From CALFVT01 sp039989855 (lineage in GTDB: Bacteria > Pseudomonadota > Alphaproteobacteria > Caulobacterales > Maricaulaceae): 64,000 nucleotides of DNA. The stretch is from the NCBI GenBank assembly GCA_039989855.1, contig JBDXGZ010000016.1, forward strand, positions 1-64,000, written 5' to 3'. Below are positions 45,158 to 53,210 of the stretch, piece after piece. Position 1 is the first letter of the stretch. Every line of letters starts with the position of its first letter. Below the pieces are notes generated by a model. It was not told the origin of the DNA. It searched no databases and saw nothing but the letters and a program-made list of their open reading frames with translations. Both the position numbers and the translations under genes were made by a program.

Positions 45158-45185
45158 ATATGGGGGTCACGTGAAAAGGTGCAAG
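45158..45185 (-). promoter_or_regulatory. Candidate RpoH promoter of dnaK
   Basis: On the minus strand, CTTG (45185-45182), 17 bases, then CCCATAT (45164-45158), the heat-shock consensus of alphaproteobacteria. It lies 90 bases before the dnaK ATG. No CIRCE repeat is seen, in keeping with RpoH rather than HrcA control of dnaK. Confidence 0.7.
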
Positions 45186-45331
45186 GGCTAGGGGTGAATA
45201 AATTTGATGTTTTTTGCAACTTTTGCCGCTTCTAGCTTGCCTACTTGCATAGCCTTAGGTGTCAGACTAAAGATGAGAGGCTAAAAACGATCAGGACTCT
45301 TATAGAAAAGTTATATGAGATGGGGTGTAAA

Positions 45332-46048
45332 ATGATAAAGCATAATCAAGGAAGGTTTGCTGCCCTTATTATAAGCGCGACTTTGTTGACGGCGTGCCAA
45401 ACGACACCGAAAGTGCCTGCATCAGAGGTAGCCCAAGCGACAAAATATGAAACGCTCGTTTACGGCACGCAGAAGCCGCTCGTTTGCACGACTGAATTTC
45501 CCGCTGAAGGTAAGGTCGCAGACCGCCCAAATTTACAGGTCATGTGGGAGAACTATCTCTATGATCGCCCCGAAGGGATTTGGGGAGAAATTGGCGGCTA
45601 TGTTGAGATCAATGGCAATCTACCGCTCGATCAAGGGCGGTGGACGAATGCCTGCACGGTGCGCCTGTCGCACATGCTTAATAAAGCGGGGCATAAAATC
45701 CCTCGCGCCGATGATAATAAAACGGTGAGCGGCGGCAATAAAGATCAATATTATTACCGTGTTTTAGATATGGAAACTTATCTGAACGAGACCTTTGGCC
45801 CTGCTGAGATCAATATTGATGATGGGACAGCCAATAGTTTCGATCTTCCGCCGCGCCCAGGTATTGTGCTAATGGATTATCCCGACGGCTCATACACGGG
45901 TCATGTGACTGTATGGAACGGTGCGGGGACTGTGGACGGGGCCAATATTGGCGGTTACCGCGTTTTGTTTTGGGAGCTACCTTGTTTTACGCCCGAGGGC
46001 CGAGAGCCTGCTGTCGCCAGCCTAGATATAAAAATACTGTCGCCTTAA
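45332..46048 (+). CDS. Tae4-like cysteine amidase anchored as a lipoprotein
   Basis: A 238-residue protein with signal peptide and lipobox (LLTAC, Cys22). The mature domain (about 66-219) matches the Tae4 amidase fold: NACTVRLSHMLNKAG with catalytic Cys108, then GHVTVW with His191, and Asp202 as the likely third residue. Tae4 enzymes are type VI secretion effectors that cut the gamma-D-glutamyl-DAP bond, but no T6SS gene is nearby, and a lipoprotein signal implies residence in the cell's own envelope. A peptidoglycan-remodelling role is more likely; this is an inference. ATG 45332 gives the lipoprotein start; ATG 45320 is an alternative. Confidence 0.8.
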   Translation: MIKHNQGRFAALIISATLLTACQTTPKVPASEVAQATKYETLVYGTQKPLVCTTEFPAEGKVADRPNLQVMWENYLYDRPEGIWGEIGGYVEINGNLPLDQGRWTNACTVRLSHMLNKAGHKIPRADDNKTVSGGNKDQYYYRVLDMETYLNETFGPAEINIDDGTANSFDLPPRPGIVLMDYPDGSYTGHVTVWNGAGTVDGANIGGYRVLFWELPCFTPEGREPAVASLDIKILSP

Positions 46049-46051
46049 ATA

Positions 46052-46702
46052 TTATGGGGCTTTACTCACACTTTGATTAGAACGGTTCATATTCGGGCGG
46101 GGTAGAAATCTATAATGGCCTTCAATATCCGTATTAAATAACAGATCATCTTCGACGACTCCTTGCCCGACATTATGAATGATGAGCGGCGTGCCCCATT
46201 GTGATGTCTTGTCAGAGACAATGCCAATATGCGGTAATCGTCCGCCGAGACGCCAGCTGACAATATCGCCGGGTCTATAATCTTCTGCATTTTTCGTCAC
46301 AGGCAAGCTTGCCCCTTGGCGCTTGAGGTAAGCTTCAAGGTTCGGTACGCGACGGTGGTCTATATTTTTATCTGCACGCGTAAGGCCCCAGTTTTTGGGA
46401 TACTCAGAGAAATTAACTTTCATATCTTCATGAACCGCTTTTTGGAAATCAAAGCGCAGCCCATCGCGGAAGGTGCGAATGATGACATCTGTGCAAACGC
46501 CCGTATCAGCAGAGACGTCTCCGCCAGGATAAGACAGTTTTACATATTTCGGGTCATAGCGAATATCCAACAAAGTCCGCGCCTGCGCTGTGTCGACAAG
46601 CTTTTCGGGGAGGGGCTGAAACCCTGCGCCGTTACCCGCAAAAGAGGCAGGGGCAAAACACAATAGGCTTGCGAGCAGTGATAGGCTTATAATGCGCCGC
46701 AT
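46052..46702 (-). CDS. DUF1287 (NlpC/P60-like) exported protein
   Basis: A 216-residue protein with a signal peptide cut after about SFA-G. The DUF1287 domain has YPGGDVSADTGVCTDVIIR with Cys70 as the candidate nucleophile, HRRVPNLEAYLKRQG, and GDIVSWRLGGRLPHIGIVSD with His158. The fold is related to NlpC/P60 cysteine peptidases that cut peptidoglycan stem peptides; activity is inferred. It converges on the Tae4-like lipoprotein gene with a three-base gap, placing two candidate cell-wall cysteine amidases side by side. Confidence 0.82.
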   Translation of the reverse strand: MRRIISLSLLASLLCFAPASFAGNGAGFQPLPEKLVDTAQARTLLDIRYDPKYVKLSYPGGDVSADTGVCTDVIIRTFRDGLRFDFQKAVHEDMKVNFSEYPKNWGLTRADKNIDHRRVPNLEAYLKRQGASLPVTKNAEDYRPGDIVSWRLGGRLPHIGIVSDKTSQWGTPLIIHNVGQGVVEDDLLFNTDIEGHYRFLPRPNMNRSNQSVSKAP

Positions 46703-46860
46703 GTTTTTCGTCCCCGTTGATAGTCTTTATTGGCAAAAATGGTGTTTAATCTCATTTGTGGTTCTAATAAGGCTATATTAAAAGAGATTTAAGCATGGAG
46801 GATATTGTGAGTCTATTCTTATGTGCAGCACTATAATTGTTTGTAAGGTTTCACCCATCT

Positions 46861-47487
46861 ATGGACACGTTTCCCCAAGGCTTTGCCCATTATCCGGGCT
46901 ATTTTTCACCCGCAGAGCAACAGGCTTTAATTACGGCGGTTAAAGAGGGTGTTGACGTGGCCCCCTTTTATATTCCGCGTATGCCGGGTACAGGCCAGCC
47001 CCTGTCTGTGGCGATGAGTAATTTCGGAACGCTCGGCTGGGTCACAGATAAAAGGGGTTACCGCTATGATCCTGTTCACCCTAAAACCAAAGCGGCGTGG
47101 CCCGAGATACCGCCCGCGCTGTTGGATTTGTGGCGGGACGTGACAGATTTCCCTGACAGTCCCGAAGCTTGTCTGATTAATTGGTACAGAGAGGGGAATA
47201 AGATGGGCGCGCATATTGATAATGACGAGCGAGAAGCGCGTGCGCCGATTGTATCCGTGTCGCTCGGGGACCCCGCTTTGTTTCGTATTGGCGGCCCCAC
47301 GCGAGGCGGCTCGACCAAGGGGCTTAAATTATTCTCAGGCGATGTGGTTGTTATGGGAGGGGAGAGCCGCTTTTGTTATCATAGCGTATCTAAGATTTTC
47401 TACGGCCAAAGTGCGCTCGTCCCGCGCGGGGGGCGGATTAACCTCACGATGCGCCGTGTGCGGCCTTTGGGGAGTGATTTTAAATGA
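46861..47487 (+). CDS. alkB: AlkB-type DNA/RNA demethylase
   Basis: A 208-residue Fe(II)/2-oxoglutarate dioxygenase. The iron ligands are the HID triad (HIDND) and the later YHSVSKI; the RINLTMRR motif contacts 2-oxoglutarate. It repairs 1-methyladenine and 3-methylcytosine by oxidative demethylation (family knowledge). ATG 46861 is chosen; a TTG eight codons upstream adds unneeded residues. The stop overlaps the next gene in ATGA. Confidence 0.92.
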   Translation: MDTFPQGFAHYPGYFSPAEQQALITAVKEGVDVAPFYIPRMPGTGQPLSVAMSNFGTLGWVTDKRGYRYDPVHPKTKAAWPEIPPALLDLWRDVTDFPDSPEACLINWYREGNKMGAHIDNDEREARAPIVSVSLGDPALFRIGGPTRGGSTKGLKLFSGDVVVMGGESRFCYHSVSKIFYGQSALVPRGGRINLTMRRVRPLGSDFK

Positions 47488-47936
47488 ACGATGTACAGTT
47501 ATTTATTTCAGGAGCTGTTGCTTTTAAGATAGCAGCAAAAGCATTTTTGAATGCTGATAGAGCAGATGTTGGAGGATGTTTTTTTTGGAACGCTTATTAT
47601 TACAATATTTGTTTATCGTTCGAGCTTTCCTTGAAATGCTTTTTAGCACATTCTGGTTTTGACCCTAATACAATGAAACATAAAATCGGCCATGATTTGA
47701 TGAAGGGTTTAGACGCAACGATTGACAATGGGTTCAAGCCACATTCGGAGGATATAAAGCCTCTTATAGAAATTCTAGGCCCGCCATATCGTTCACATGA
47801 GCTGAGATACTTAAAAAACCAACCCCTGATTTTACCGCATTCAGAGGAACAGACCTTAGAATTACTCACAAAACACCTTGAAGCAGTAGTTTCTCAAATA
47901 GGATTTGATAAAAGTTATGCTACTTTAAAGATGTAG
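47484..47936 (+). CDS. HEPN-like helical protein
   Basis: A 150-residue, mostly alpha-helical protein, not assigned to a named family with certainty. The pattern YYYNICLSFELSLKCFLAHSGF, followed by KHKIGHDLMKGL, is close to the HEPN domains that pair with nucleotidyltransferases or act as RNases, but no adjacent partner gene encodes a nucleotidyltransferase. A clear RxxxxH catalytic motif is not seen. It overlaps alkB by four bases (ATGA) and so is translationally coupled to it. The function is unknown; an RNA- or stress-related role is only a hypothesis. Confidence 0.4.
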   Translation: MNDVQLFISGAVAFKIAAKAFLNADRADVGGCFFWNAYYYNICLSFELSLKCFLAHSGFDPNTMKHKIGHDLMKGLDATIDNGFKPHSEDIKPLIEILGPPYRSHELRYLKNQPLILPHSEEQTLELLTKHLEAVVSQIGFDKSYATLKM

Positions 47937-47943
47937 CGTACCC

Positions 47944-48870
47944 TTAAGGTAAATCTGGGTCATCACCCTTTGGCGATATGTTTTGAAAATCAAATTTCTC
48001 TGTATCGAGCAGATGCGACGGCCTGACGTGGCCTAAAGCGCGGAGCATGCTGGCCTTAGTTCCGGGGCGGTCATGTTCCCATTGGCGCAGCTCAGCGGCA
48101 ATACGTTGGCGCTCCAGCCCGTCTTGCGACCCACACAGATTGCAAGGAATAATCGGACACTCAAGTGCCGCTGCATACCTTGCGAGGTCCGACTCTGACG
48201 TTTCAATCAGCGGCCGCAACACTGTTACGTCCCCCGCATCATTGAGCAATTTCCCCGGCATCGCCGCGAGACGCCCGCCGCGCGTGAGGTTCATCATAAA
48301 GGTCGCGAGGCTATCATCCATATGATGACCAAGAACAACCGCGTTGCAGCCTTGCTCTCGCGCCACACGGTAGAGAATACCACGCCGCAAACGTGAACAC
48401 AGAGAACAAAAGGTTTTCCCTTCAGGGACTTTATCCATAACGATGGAATAAGTGTCTTGTGTTTCAATATGAAACGTCACGCCAAGACTTTTAAAATAAT
48501 CAGGCAGTATGTGATCAGGAAAGCCGGGTTGCTTTTGGTCAAGATTACAGGCGATAAGCTCTACAGGCAGGTCGCCGTGCGCTTTTAGGTCGAGTAATAT
48601 CCCTAGCAAGGCATGGCTATCTTTGCCGCCTGATAGGCAGATCAACCATTTTTGCGGCGTGTCTGTATTCTTAGTGACCATGCCAAAACGCGAGATGCTA
48701 TTCCCTGCTTGGCGACGCAGGCGTTTACGTAAGCGATTGAAATTAGTCGATTGCGGTGCGCGGGCAAACAGGTTTTGCGCTATTTTCTTATAGCTCACGT
48801 GTGCGTTATCATGATGCGAGGTTCTTTTTTGCGCCACGCTTTCAGGCGTAATGTCAGTCATCTGGTTCAT
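47944..48870 (-). CDS. ttcA: tRNA 2-thiocytidine synthetase TtcA
   Basis: A 308-residue ATP-pyrophosphatase that thiolates C32 in certain tRNAs. The PP-loop is LSGGKDS, and two CxxC pairs, CSLC and CNLC, coordinate the Fe-S cluster. AEQGCNAVVLGHHMDDSLATF-type spacing is normal, and RPLIETSESDLARYAA is conserved. It is on the minus strand, convergent with the alkB-HEPN pair. Confidence 0.93.
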   Translation of the reverse strand: MNQMTDITPESVAQKRTSHHDNAHVSYKKIAQNLFARAPQSTNFNRLRKRLRRQAGNSISRFGMVTKNTDTPQKWLICLSGGKDSHALLGILLDLKAHGDLPVELIACNLDQKQPGFPDHILPDYFKSLGVTFHIETQDTYSIVMDKVPEGKTFCSLCSRLRRGILYRVAREQGCNAVVLGHHMDDSLATFMMNLTRGGRLAAMPGKLLNDAGDVTVLRPLIETSESDLARYAAALECPIIPCNLCGSQDGLERQRIAAELRQWEHDRPGTKASMLRALGHVRPSHLLDTEKFDFQNISPKGDDPDLP

Positions 48871-49073
48871 GATGGCTTTACAATCCCCTTAGCGCTTAAA
48901 GTCAAGTCTTTGTCGCCGGGCATAAAGCGAGCGACGGTTTGCCATGATTTAGATATGGGATTAAGAATTAAAATTCGGGAGCCGCGCCGTTTTCGAGAGT
49001 TTACGCTAAAGAGACAATCATGGCTTATAAAATAGGGCTTGAACTTAAAAGTAAAGCGGACTGAAAGCTGAAA
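48871..49073. other. Intergenic gap between ttcA and the Sel1/TM gene
   Basis: About 200 bases with no supported gene. A short plus-strand frame (MGLRIKIREPRRF..., about 27 residues) is visible but has no clear ribosome-binding site or family match, and it may be chance or a remnant. No tRNA or hairpin of note. Confidence 0.3.
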
Positions 49074-50000
49074 TCAGTATTTATACCGGCGACCTTCTCG
49101 CTCTCCGTGGAGAATATAATGGGTCGTGGCCTTAACGCCTGCTAACTTTACGTCTGGGTTAAGGATTAAATATACCTTGTTGTCGAAATCTTTTGGAAGC
49201 GCTTTTTTCCCCTTAATGTAAGATATTGAACGTAAACTAAATTTTGCAAAAACCAATACAACAGCGATAAAAGCTAACAATATAGTCATAAAAAACAGCA
49301 GTTTAATAAGGTTAACCCAAATAGTTTTATAGATAGGTTGTTTGCCCAACTCTTTTTTAGGGTGATATAAATTGTTGGCTTGGACGTCCGATTTAATGAG
49401 CTTATTTTGATCAATATTCGCGGCGACTTTAACATATGGTGTCTCTACGGGTGGAATAGTCGCTTCAATAGCTAATGTAAGATCTGTCTGATCATTTAAA
49501 CGATCATATCTGCGTACACCAACTTGTTCATCTATATATTTATTTAATCCAACCTTGTTTTTTTCTCGTTTACCTTTGGGAGTATTTATAATGGCAGCGG
49601 CGACCACTTGTTCATTTATATATTTGTTTGTTTGAATCTTGCTTTCAGGCTTTACGCCCCTAGATTTAACAGGCTCTTTGTGCGCAGGTTTTATCGTAGA
49701 GTTTACGCCGTTGATATTCTGTAAGGCAATTAAATATTGCTTCGCTTGGCTATGCCCTTTCTTAGAGGCGTAATAAAAGAAACGCTCTGCAATGACTTGA
49801 CCTTGCGCTGAATGTGAATTGTTGAAGTGTGATAAGCCTAATTTAAATAATGCATCCGCATCTCCTGCTTTCGCGAGACGGATTGTTTCAATCTTTTCGG
49901 CATAATTTACCTTAACCCATCCCGTTTGAGCATTTGCATTGAAATGCAAAAGCAGAGATGCCGTTAGACACACTAGCATATATTTTATTAATCTAATCAC
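49074..50000 (-). CDS. Sel1-repeat membrane protein with a C-terminal NPDV/HY/REGR motif
   Basis: A 308-residue protein, not a known family as a whole. The order is a signal peptide (about 1-24), a Sel1-like helical repeat (about 40-95, with LFKLGLSHFNNSHSA and ASKKGHSQAKQYL), a charged linker, one transmembrane helix (about 225-255), and a C-terminal DFDNKVYLILNPDVKLAGV...HYILHGEREGR segment. That last motif recurs in glycan- and adhesin-related proteins of alphaproteobacteria. With one helix after a cleaved signal, the tail would be cytoplasmic, which is unusual. GTG 50000 or ATG 49979 could be the start. The function is unknown. Confidence 0.72.
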   Translation of the reverse strand: MIRLIKYMLVCLTASLLLHFNANAQTGWVKVNYAEKIETIRLAKAGDADALFKLGLSHFNNSHSAQGQVIAERFFYYASKKGHSQAKQYLIALQNINGVNSTIKPAHKEPVKSRGVKPESKIQTNKYINEQVVAAAIINTPKGKREKNKVGLNKYIDEQVGVRRYDRLNDQTDLTLAIEATIPPVETPYVKVAANIDQNKLIKSDVQANNLYHPKKELGKQPIYKTIWVNLIKLLFFMTILLAFIAVVLVFAKFSLRSISYIKGKKALPKDFDNKVYLILNPDVKLAGVKATTHYILHGEREGRRYKY

Positions 50001-50205
50001 TGAAGCCCCAAGCTCTCTTTTGGTTTTTTACACCATAAGACTTAATACATTAACATATTATTTTTCACATTGCAAATCATGCTATCAACGCAAGTTTCGC
50101 GCCAGATTTGTGGCTTAGTTAGTTTGTCTTGACTATATAGGTAGAATGGCTGGAGATCGTAAATCTATCTTGCAAATCACTAACAGAAAACAATCAAATC
50201 TTTAC

Positions 50206-50225
50206 ATATGCAACAATGTGCATAT
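50206..50225. promoter_or_regulatory. Palindromic operator candidate
   Basis: ATATGCA (50206-50212), six bases, then TGCATAT (50219-50225), a perfect inverted repeat about 31 bases before the ATG at 50257. It could be an operator for the enoyl-reductase gene. The binding protein is unknown. Confidence 0.4.
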
Positions 50226-50256
50226 ATAGTAAATTCCATTAAAACGGAGCACCCTC

Positions 50257-51432
50257 ATGAACAAAAGAGACTTTGACCTTATTATTTACGGCGCGAGTGG
50301 ATTCACGGGTCGCCTAGTGGCTGAGTATTTACAGGCAGAATATGGAGGTTCGGATTTAAAGTGGGCGATGGCAGGGCGCTCTGCTAAAAAGCTTGCAATG
50401 GTGAGAGATGAAATGGGTATCTCTAACGATATTCCGATTATCGCAGCTGACGCGACGGATGCGGACTCGCTCGCGGCGATGGCACAGCAGGCGAAGGTTA
50501 TTATCACCACCGTAGGCCCTTACCAAACTTACGGAGAGCCTTTGGTGAAAGCGTGCGTTGTGGCCGGGACGGATTATGTTGATTTATCTGGCGAGCCATT
50601 ATGGATGAAAGATATGATCGTCAAATATGACGCGCCTGCAAAAGAAAGCGGTGCGCGTATTGTCCATTCTTGCGGATTTGACTCCGTGCCCTTTGATCTA
50701 GGTGTTTTCTATACACAAGAGGCCGCTAAAATCGAATTCGGCGCACCGTGCCGTGAAATTCGAGGTCGAGTGCGCAAGATGAAAGGTACATTTTCTGGTG
50801 GAACCGCGGCAAGCTTCAAAGAAACAATGGTACGTGTCATGAAGGACCCCTCACAGCTTGCGGCGCTTAAAGATCCCTTTTCTCTGTCAGGTGAGTTTAA
50901 TGGGCCGCACCAACCCGCAGGCCATAAGGTGACCTATGAGGATGATCTGAAATCATGGGCTGCGCCGTTCATCATGGCGGCTATCAATACGAAAAACATT
51001 CACCGCTCAAATGCGCTTATGGGTCATGCTTACGGAGAGGACTTCCTTTATTCTGAAATGATCTTAACAGGTGATGGGGAGCAAGGTGAGGCGGTCGCCA
51101 ACCACGTTGCTACGGATGATTCTATGGCAAAGAACCCGCCTAAACCCGGGGAAGGCCCGTCAAAAGAAGAGCGCGAAACAGGGTTTTATGATGTTCTATA
51201 TGTAGGACAGACCGCAGACGGACAGACAATTATGACGAGTGTCTCAGGCGATAAAGATCCGGGTTATGGCTCGACCTGTAAGATGATTGCGGAATCAGCG
51301 ATTTGTCTCGCACGGGATGTAGACCGATCTGAGACAGGTGGTGGTGTTCTAACCCCTGCTCCTGCGATGGGCAATAAGCTGATCGCGCGGCTGATGGAAC
51401 ATGCAGGGCTTACATTTAAGCGCGAAAGTTAA
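50257..51432 (+). CDS. Saccharopine dehydrogenase-like / trans-acting enoyl reductase family protein
   Basis: A 391-residue Rossmann enzyme. The N-terminus YGASGFTGRLVAEYL binds NAD(P). The segments GTDYVDLSGEPLWM and SCGFDSVPFDLGVFY fit the saccharopine-dehydrogenase-like group that includes the mycobacterial trans-acting enoyl reductases used in lipid and polyketide synthesis. The substrate is unknown here. GGAG lies nine bases before the ATG. Two inverted repeats stand between it and the next gene, lysR. Confidence 0.82.
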   Translation: MNKRDFDLIIYGASGFTGRLVAEYLQAEYGGSDLKWAMAGRSAKKLAMVRDEMGISNDIPIIAADATDADSLAAMAQQAKVIITTVGPYQTYGEPLVKACVVAGTDYVDLSGEPLWMKDMIVKYDAPAKESGARIVHSCGFDSVPFDLGVFYTQEAAKIEFGAPCREIRGRVRKMKGTFSGGTAASFKETMVRVMKDPSQLAALKDPFSLSGEFNGPHQPAGHKVTYEDDLKSWAAPFIMAAINTKNIHRSNALMGHAYGEDFLYSEMILTGDGEQGEAVANHVATDDSMAKNPPKPGEGPSKEERETGFYDVLYVGQTADGQTIMTSVSGDKDPGYGSTCKMIAESAICLARDVDRSETGGGVLTPAPAMGNKLIARLMEHAGLTFKRES

Positions 51433-51443
51433 CCCGCCAAGTT

Positions 51444-51493
51444 CTATTCAAATATGAATAGCTTGTGCGTTTCAATTTGAAGGTATATTCAAA
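51444..51493. promoter_or_regulatory. Two palindromes upstream of lysR
   Basis: CTATTCA-AATA-TGAATAG (51444-51461) and TTTGAA-GGTATA-TTCAAA (51476-51493) are perfect inverted repeats in the 66-base gap before the lysR start. The second lies directly at the start region. They could be binding sites for the LysR protein on its own promoter; this is inferred from location. Confidence 0.45.
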
Positions 51494-51498
51494 ATTAT

Positions 51499-52515
51499 AT
51501 GAACAATTGGTCAGACTATCCTATTTTCCTCGCTGTTGCAAAGTCAGGCAGCCTTACAGCGGCGGGCCGTAAATTAGGTCTATCGCAACCGACAGTAGGC
51601 CGGCGGTTGCGCGCCCTCGAAGAGCATTTCGGGACAGCTTTGATTACAAAAAAAGATGGCGCGCTTGTCGTAACAGAATTTGGCATTAAAGTTCTCGATA
51701 ATATCAACCGTATGCAAGATGAGGTCGATGCGATTGACCGTTCTCGGGCGTCTCTTGACCGCTCACCGTCGGGTGTAGTGCGTTTGTCATCTTCTGAAGG
51801 ATTGGGAACGATTTGGCTCCCATCCGTTTTGCATAAATTTAGAGATACAAATCCTGATGTGTTTATCGAGCTTGGCATCGGGTTTCGGGATTTTAATCTT
51901 GCCCAAAGAGAAGCCGACATTGCGCTGCGTTGGCGTGGGCCGGGTCATCAAAATAGTCTTTATGGCCGTAAGGTCGCGTCTGTTAACTTTGGCCTTTTTG
52001 CGTCAGAAACTTATCTTGCAGCAAAGGGTGAGCCGAAATCCGTTGCGGAGCTCCAAGATCATGATGTCGCGGTTGTGATGATGAAAGATGATTTTCCTAT
52101 ATGGCTGAACGAAGGCAAGGGCGATACGCCGTTGCCGCCGCGCGTGACGTTTCGCACGGATAATGTCTGGGCGTTTACCAATGCGCTGACAATGGGATAC
52201 GGCATTGGTGTTCTGCCCCTCAGCTCGCATTTGGCAACCGAAACTAGCGGTTTGCGTCAAATATTACCTGATGTCACTCAATGCGAAGAGCTTTGGCTTG
52301 TCGCCCATGAAGATTTGCGCAAAAGCCGCCGCATAAGGACTGTTTTTGATTATCTTGTTAAAGCGTTTAAAGTGGATACAGATCACTTTTTAAAAGGTAA
52401 GCCGTCTGCTTATGGGCCGCAAGCGATGGAAGTATCCCAGCCTTTAACAACCCCATCTTATGAGTCGCCGCCTATTGATGTGTCAGCAGACAATAAAGCG
52501 GCGCTAGTGAAATAA
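51499..52515 (+). CDS. LysR-family transcriptional regulator
   Basis: A 338-residue LysR-type protein. The N-terminal winged helix (1-60) has AVAKSGSLTAAGRKLGLSQPTVGRRLRALEE. The effector domain follows (about 90-300), with GVVRLSSSEGLGTIWLPSVL and GYGIGVLPLSSHLA. A C-terminal extension of about 35 residues lies beyond the usual LysR length. It is on the same strand as the upstream enoyl-reductase-like gene. The effector is unknown. Confidence 0.9.
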   Translation: MNNWSDYPIFLAVAKSGSLTAAGRKLGLSQPTVGRRLRALEEHFGTALITKKDGALVVTEFGIKVLDNINRMQDEVDAIDRSRASLDRSPSGVVRLSSSEGLGTIWLPSVLHKFRDTNPDVFIELGIGFRDFNLAQREADIALRWRGPGHQNSLYGRKVASVNFGLFASETYLAAKGEPKSVAELQDHDVAVVMMKDDFPIWLNEGKGDTPLPPRVTFRTDNVWAFTNALTMGYGIGVLPLSSHLATETSGLRQILPDVTQCEELWLVAHEDLRKSRRIRTVFDYLVKAFKVDTDHFLKGKPSAYGPQAMEVSQPLTTPSYESPPIDVSADNKAALVK

Positions 52516-52547
52516 CGCCGCGCTGGTAAAATAAGGCGGTGGGAGAT

Positions 52548-53186
52548 TTAGATTTTCGCGGGGCCTGTAGAAACAGCCACCATCGCAGCACGGAGCGTCC
52601 TATCGCCGAGCTTAAAGCCAGTTTGCATAACTGTTGCTACGTATCCTTTGTCTTCATTAGACGGGATTTGTGCCACTGCTTGATGAACGTTTGGGTCAAA
52701 TTTACTCCCCACGCCAGGGACAGCGGTGATACCGTGTCGAGCCAGGACGGCCATGAGGTTTTTCTCAGTGAGTTCCAGGCCATCAAGTAAGTTTTTGGCA
52801 TTGTCGCCTAAAGAATCTCGAGCACTATCGTCAATCGTCATGAGGGCGCGAGCGAGATTGTCAGAAACCGATAAAACATCTTGGGCAAATCTTTCGACAC
52901 CGTAGGTTTTTGCCGCTTGAACTTCACGTTCTGCGCGTTTTTTGACATTTTCGGCGTCAGCCATAGCCCGTAAAGCTTGATCTTTTAGCGTGGCCAGTTC
53001 AGTCGTTAGGCGCTCAATTTCGGCTTTGTCGCTAGTGTCTTCAGGCAGGTCACCGGCCTCTTCAAGGATAGCGGCTTTTGCGGCGTCCATGGCGTCGGAT
53101 TTCACCTTGTCGATTTCGGCTTGTAACGCATCCAATTCTTTATCGCTGATTGGATCTATATCTGTTTCATTCTTTGGGTCTGTCAT
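52548..53186 (-). CDS. grpE: Nucleotide exchange factor GrpE
   Basis: A 212-residue DnaK cochaperone. The N-terminal acidic helix (about 10-60) is followed by a long coiled-coil region and the C-terminal beta domain with FDPNVHQAVAQ and VATVMQTGFKLGDRTLRAAMVAVS, the DnaK-binding core. AAGGAA and AGGG lie upstream of the ATG. It follows hrcA by 24 bases on the same strand and is probably cotranscribed with it. Confidence 0.96.
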   Translation of the reverse strand: MTDPKNETDIDPISDKELDALQAEIDKVKSDAMDAAKAAILEEAGDLPEDTSDKAEIERLTTELATLKDQALRAMADAENVKKRAEREVQAAKTYGVERFAQDVLSVSDNLARALMTIDDSARDSLGDNAKNLLDGLELTEKNLMAVLARHGITAVPGVGSKFDPNVHQAVAQIPSNEDKGYVATVMQTGFKLGDRTLRAAMVAVSTGPAKI

Positions 53187-53210
53187 GGCCCTTATTCCTT
53201 ATGTTTGTCC

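Noticed and set aside
45166..45181. parS-like TCACGTGAAA core upstream of dnaK
   Set aside because: It matches only about 11 of 16 consensus positions, and the arms do not pair. The CACGTG core overlaps the dnaK promoter by chance.
45332..46048. Reading the Tae4-like protein as part of a type VI secretion system
   Set aside because: No Hcp, VgrG, sheath or immunity gene is present in the window, and the protein carries its own lipoprotein export signal.
46795..46836. Short plus-strand frame MEDIVSLFLCAAL upstream of alkB
   Set aside because: Thirteen residues, no regulatory hairpin, and no attenuator-type amino-acid run, so a leader peptide is not supported.
48458..48472. GTTTCA-ATA-TGAAAC palindrome inside ttcA
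   Set aside because: It lacks the CACGTG centre of parS and lies in coding sequence, so it is not called as a partition site.
48955..49035. Short plus-strand frame MGLRIKIREPRRF... between ttcA and the Sel1 gene
   Set aside because: No clear ribosome-binding site and no recognisable family; probably a chance open frame.
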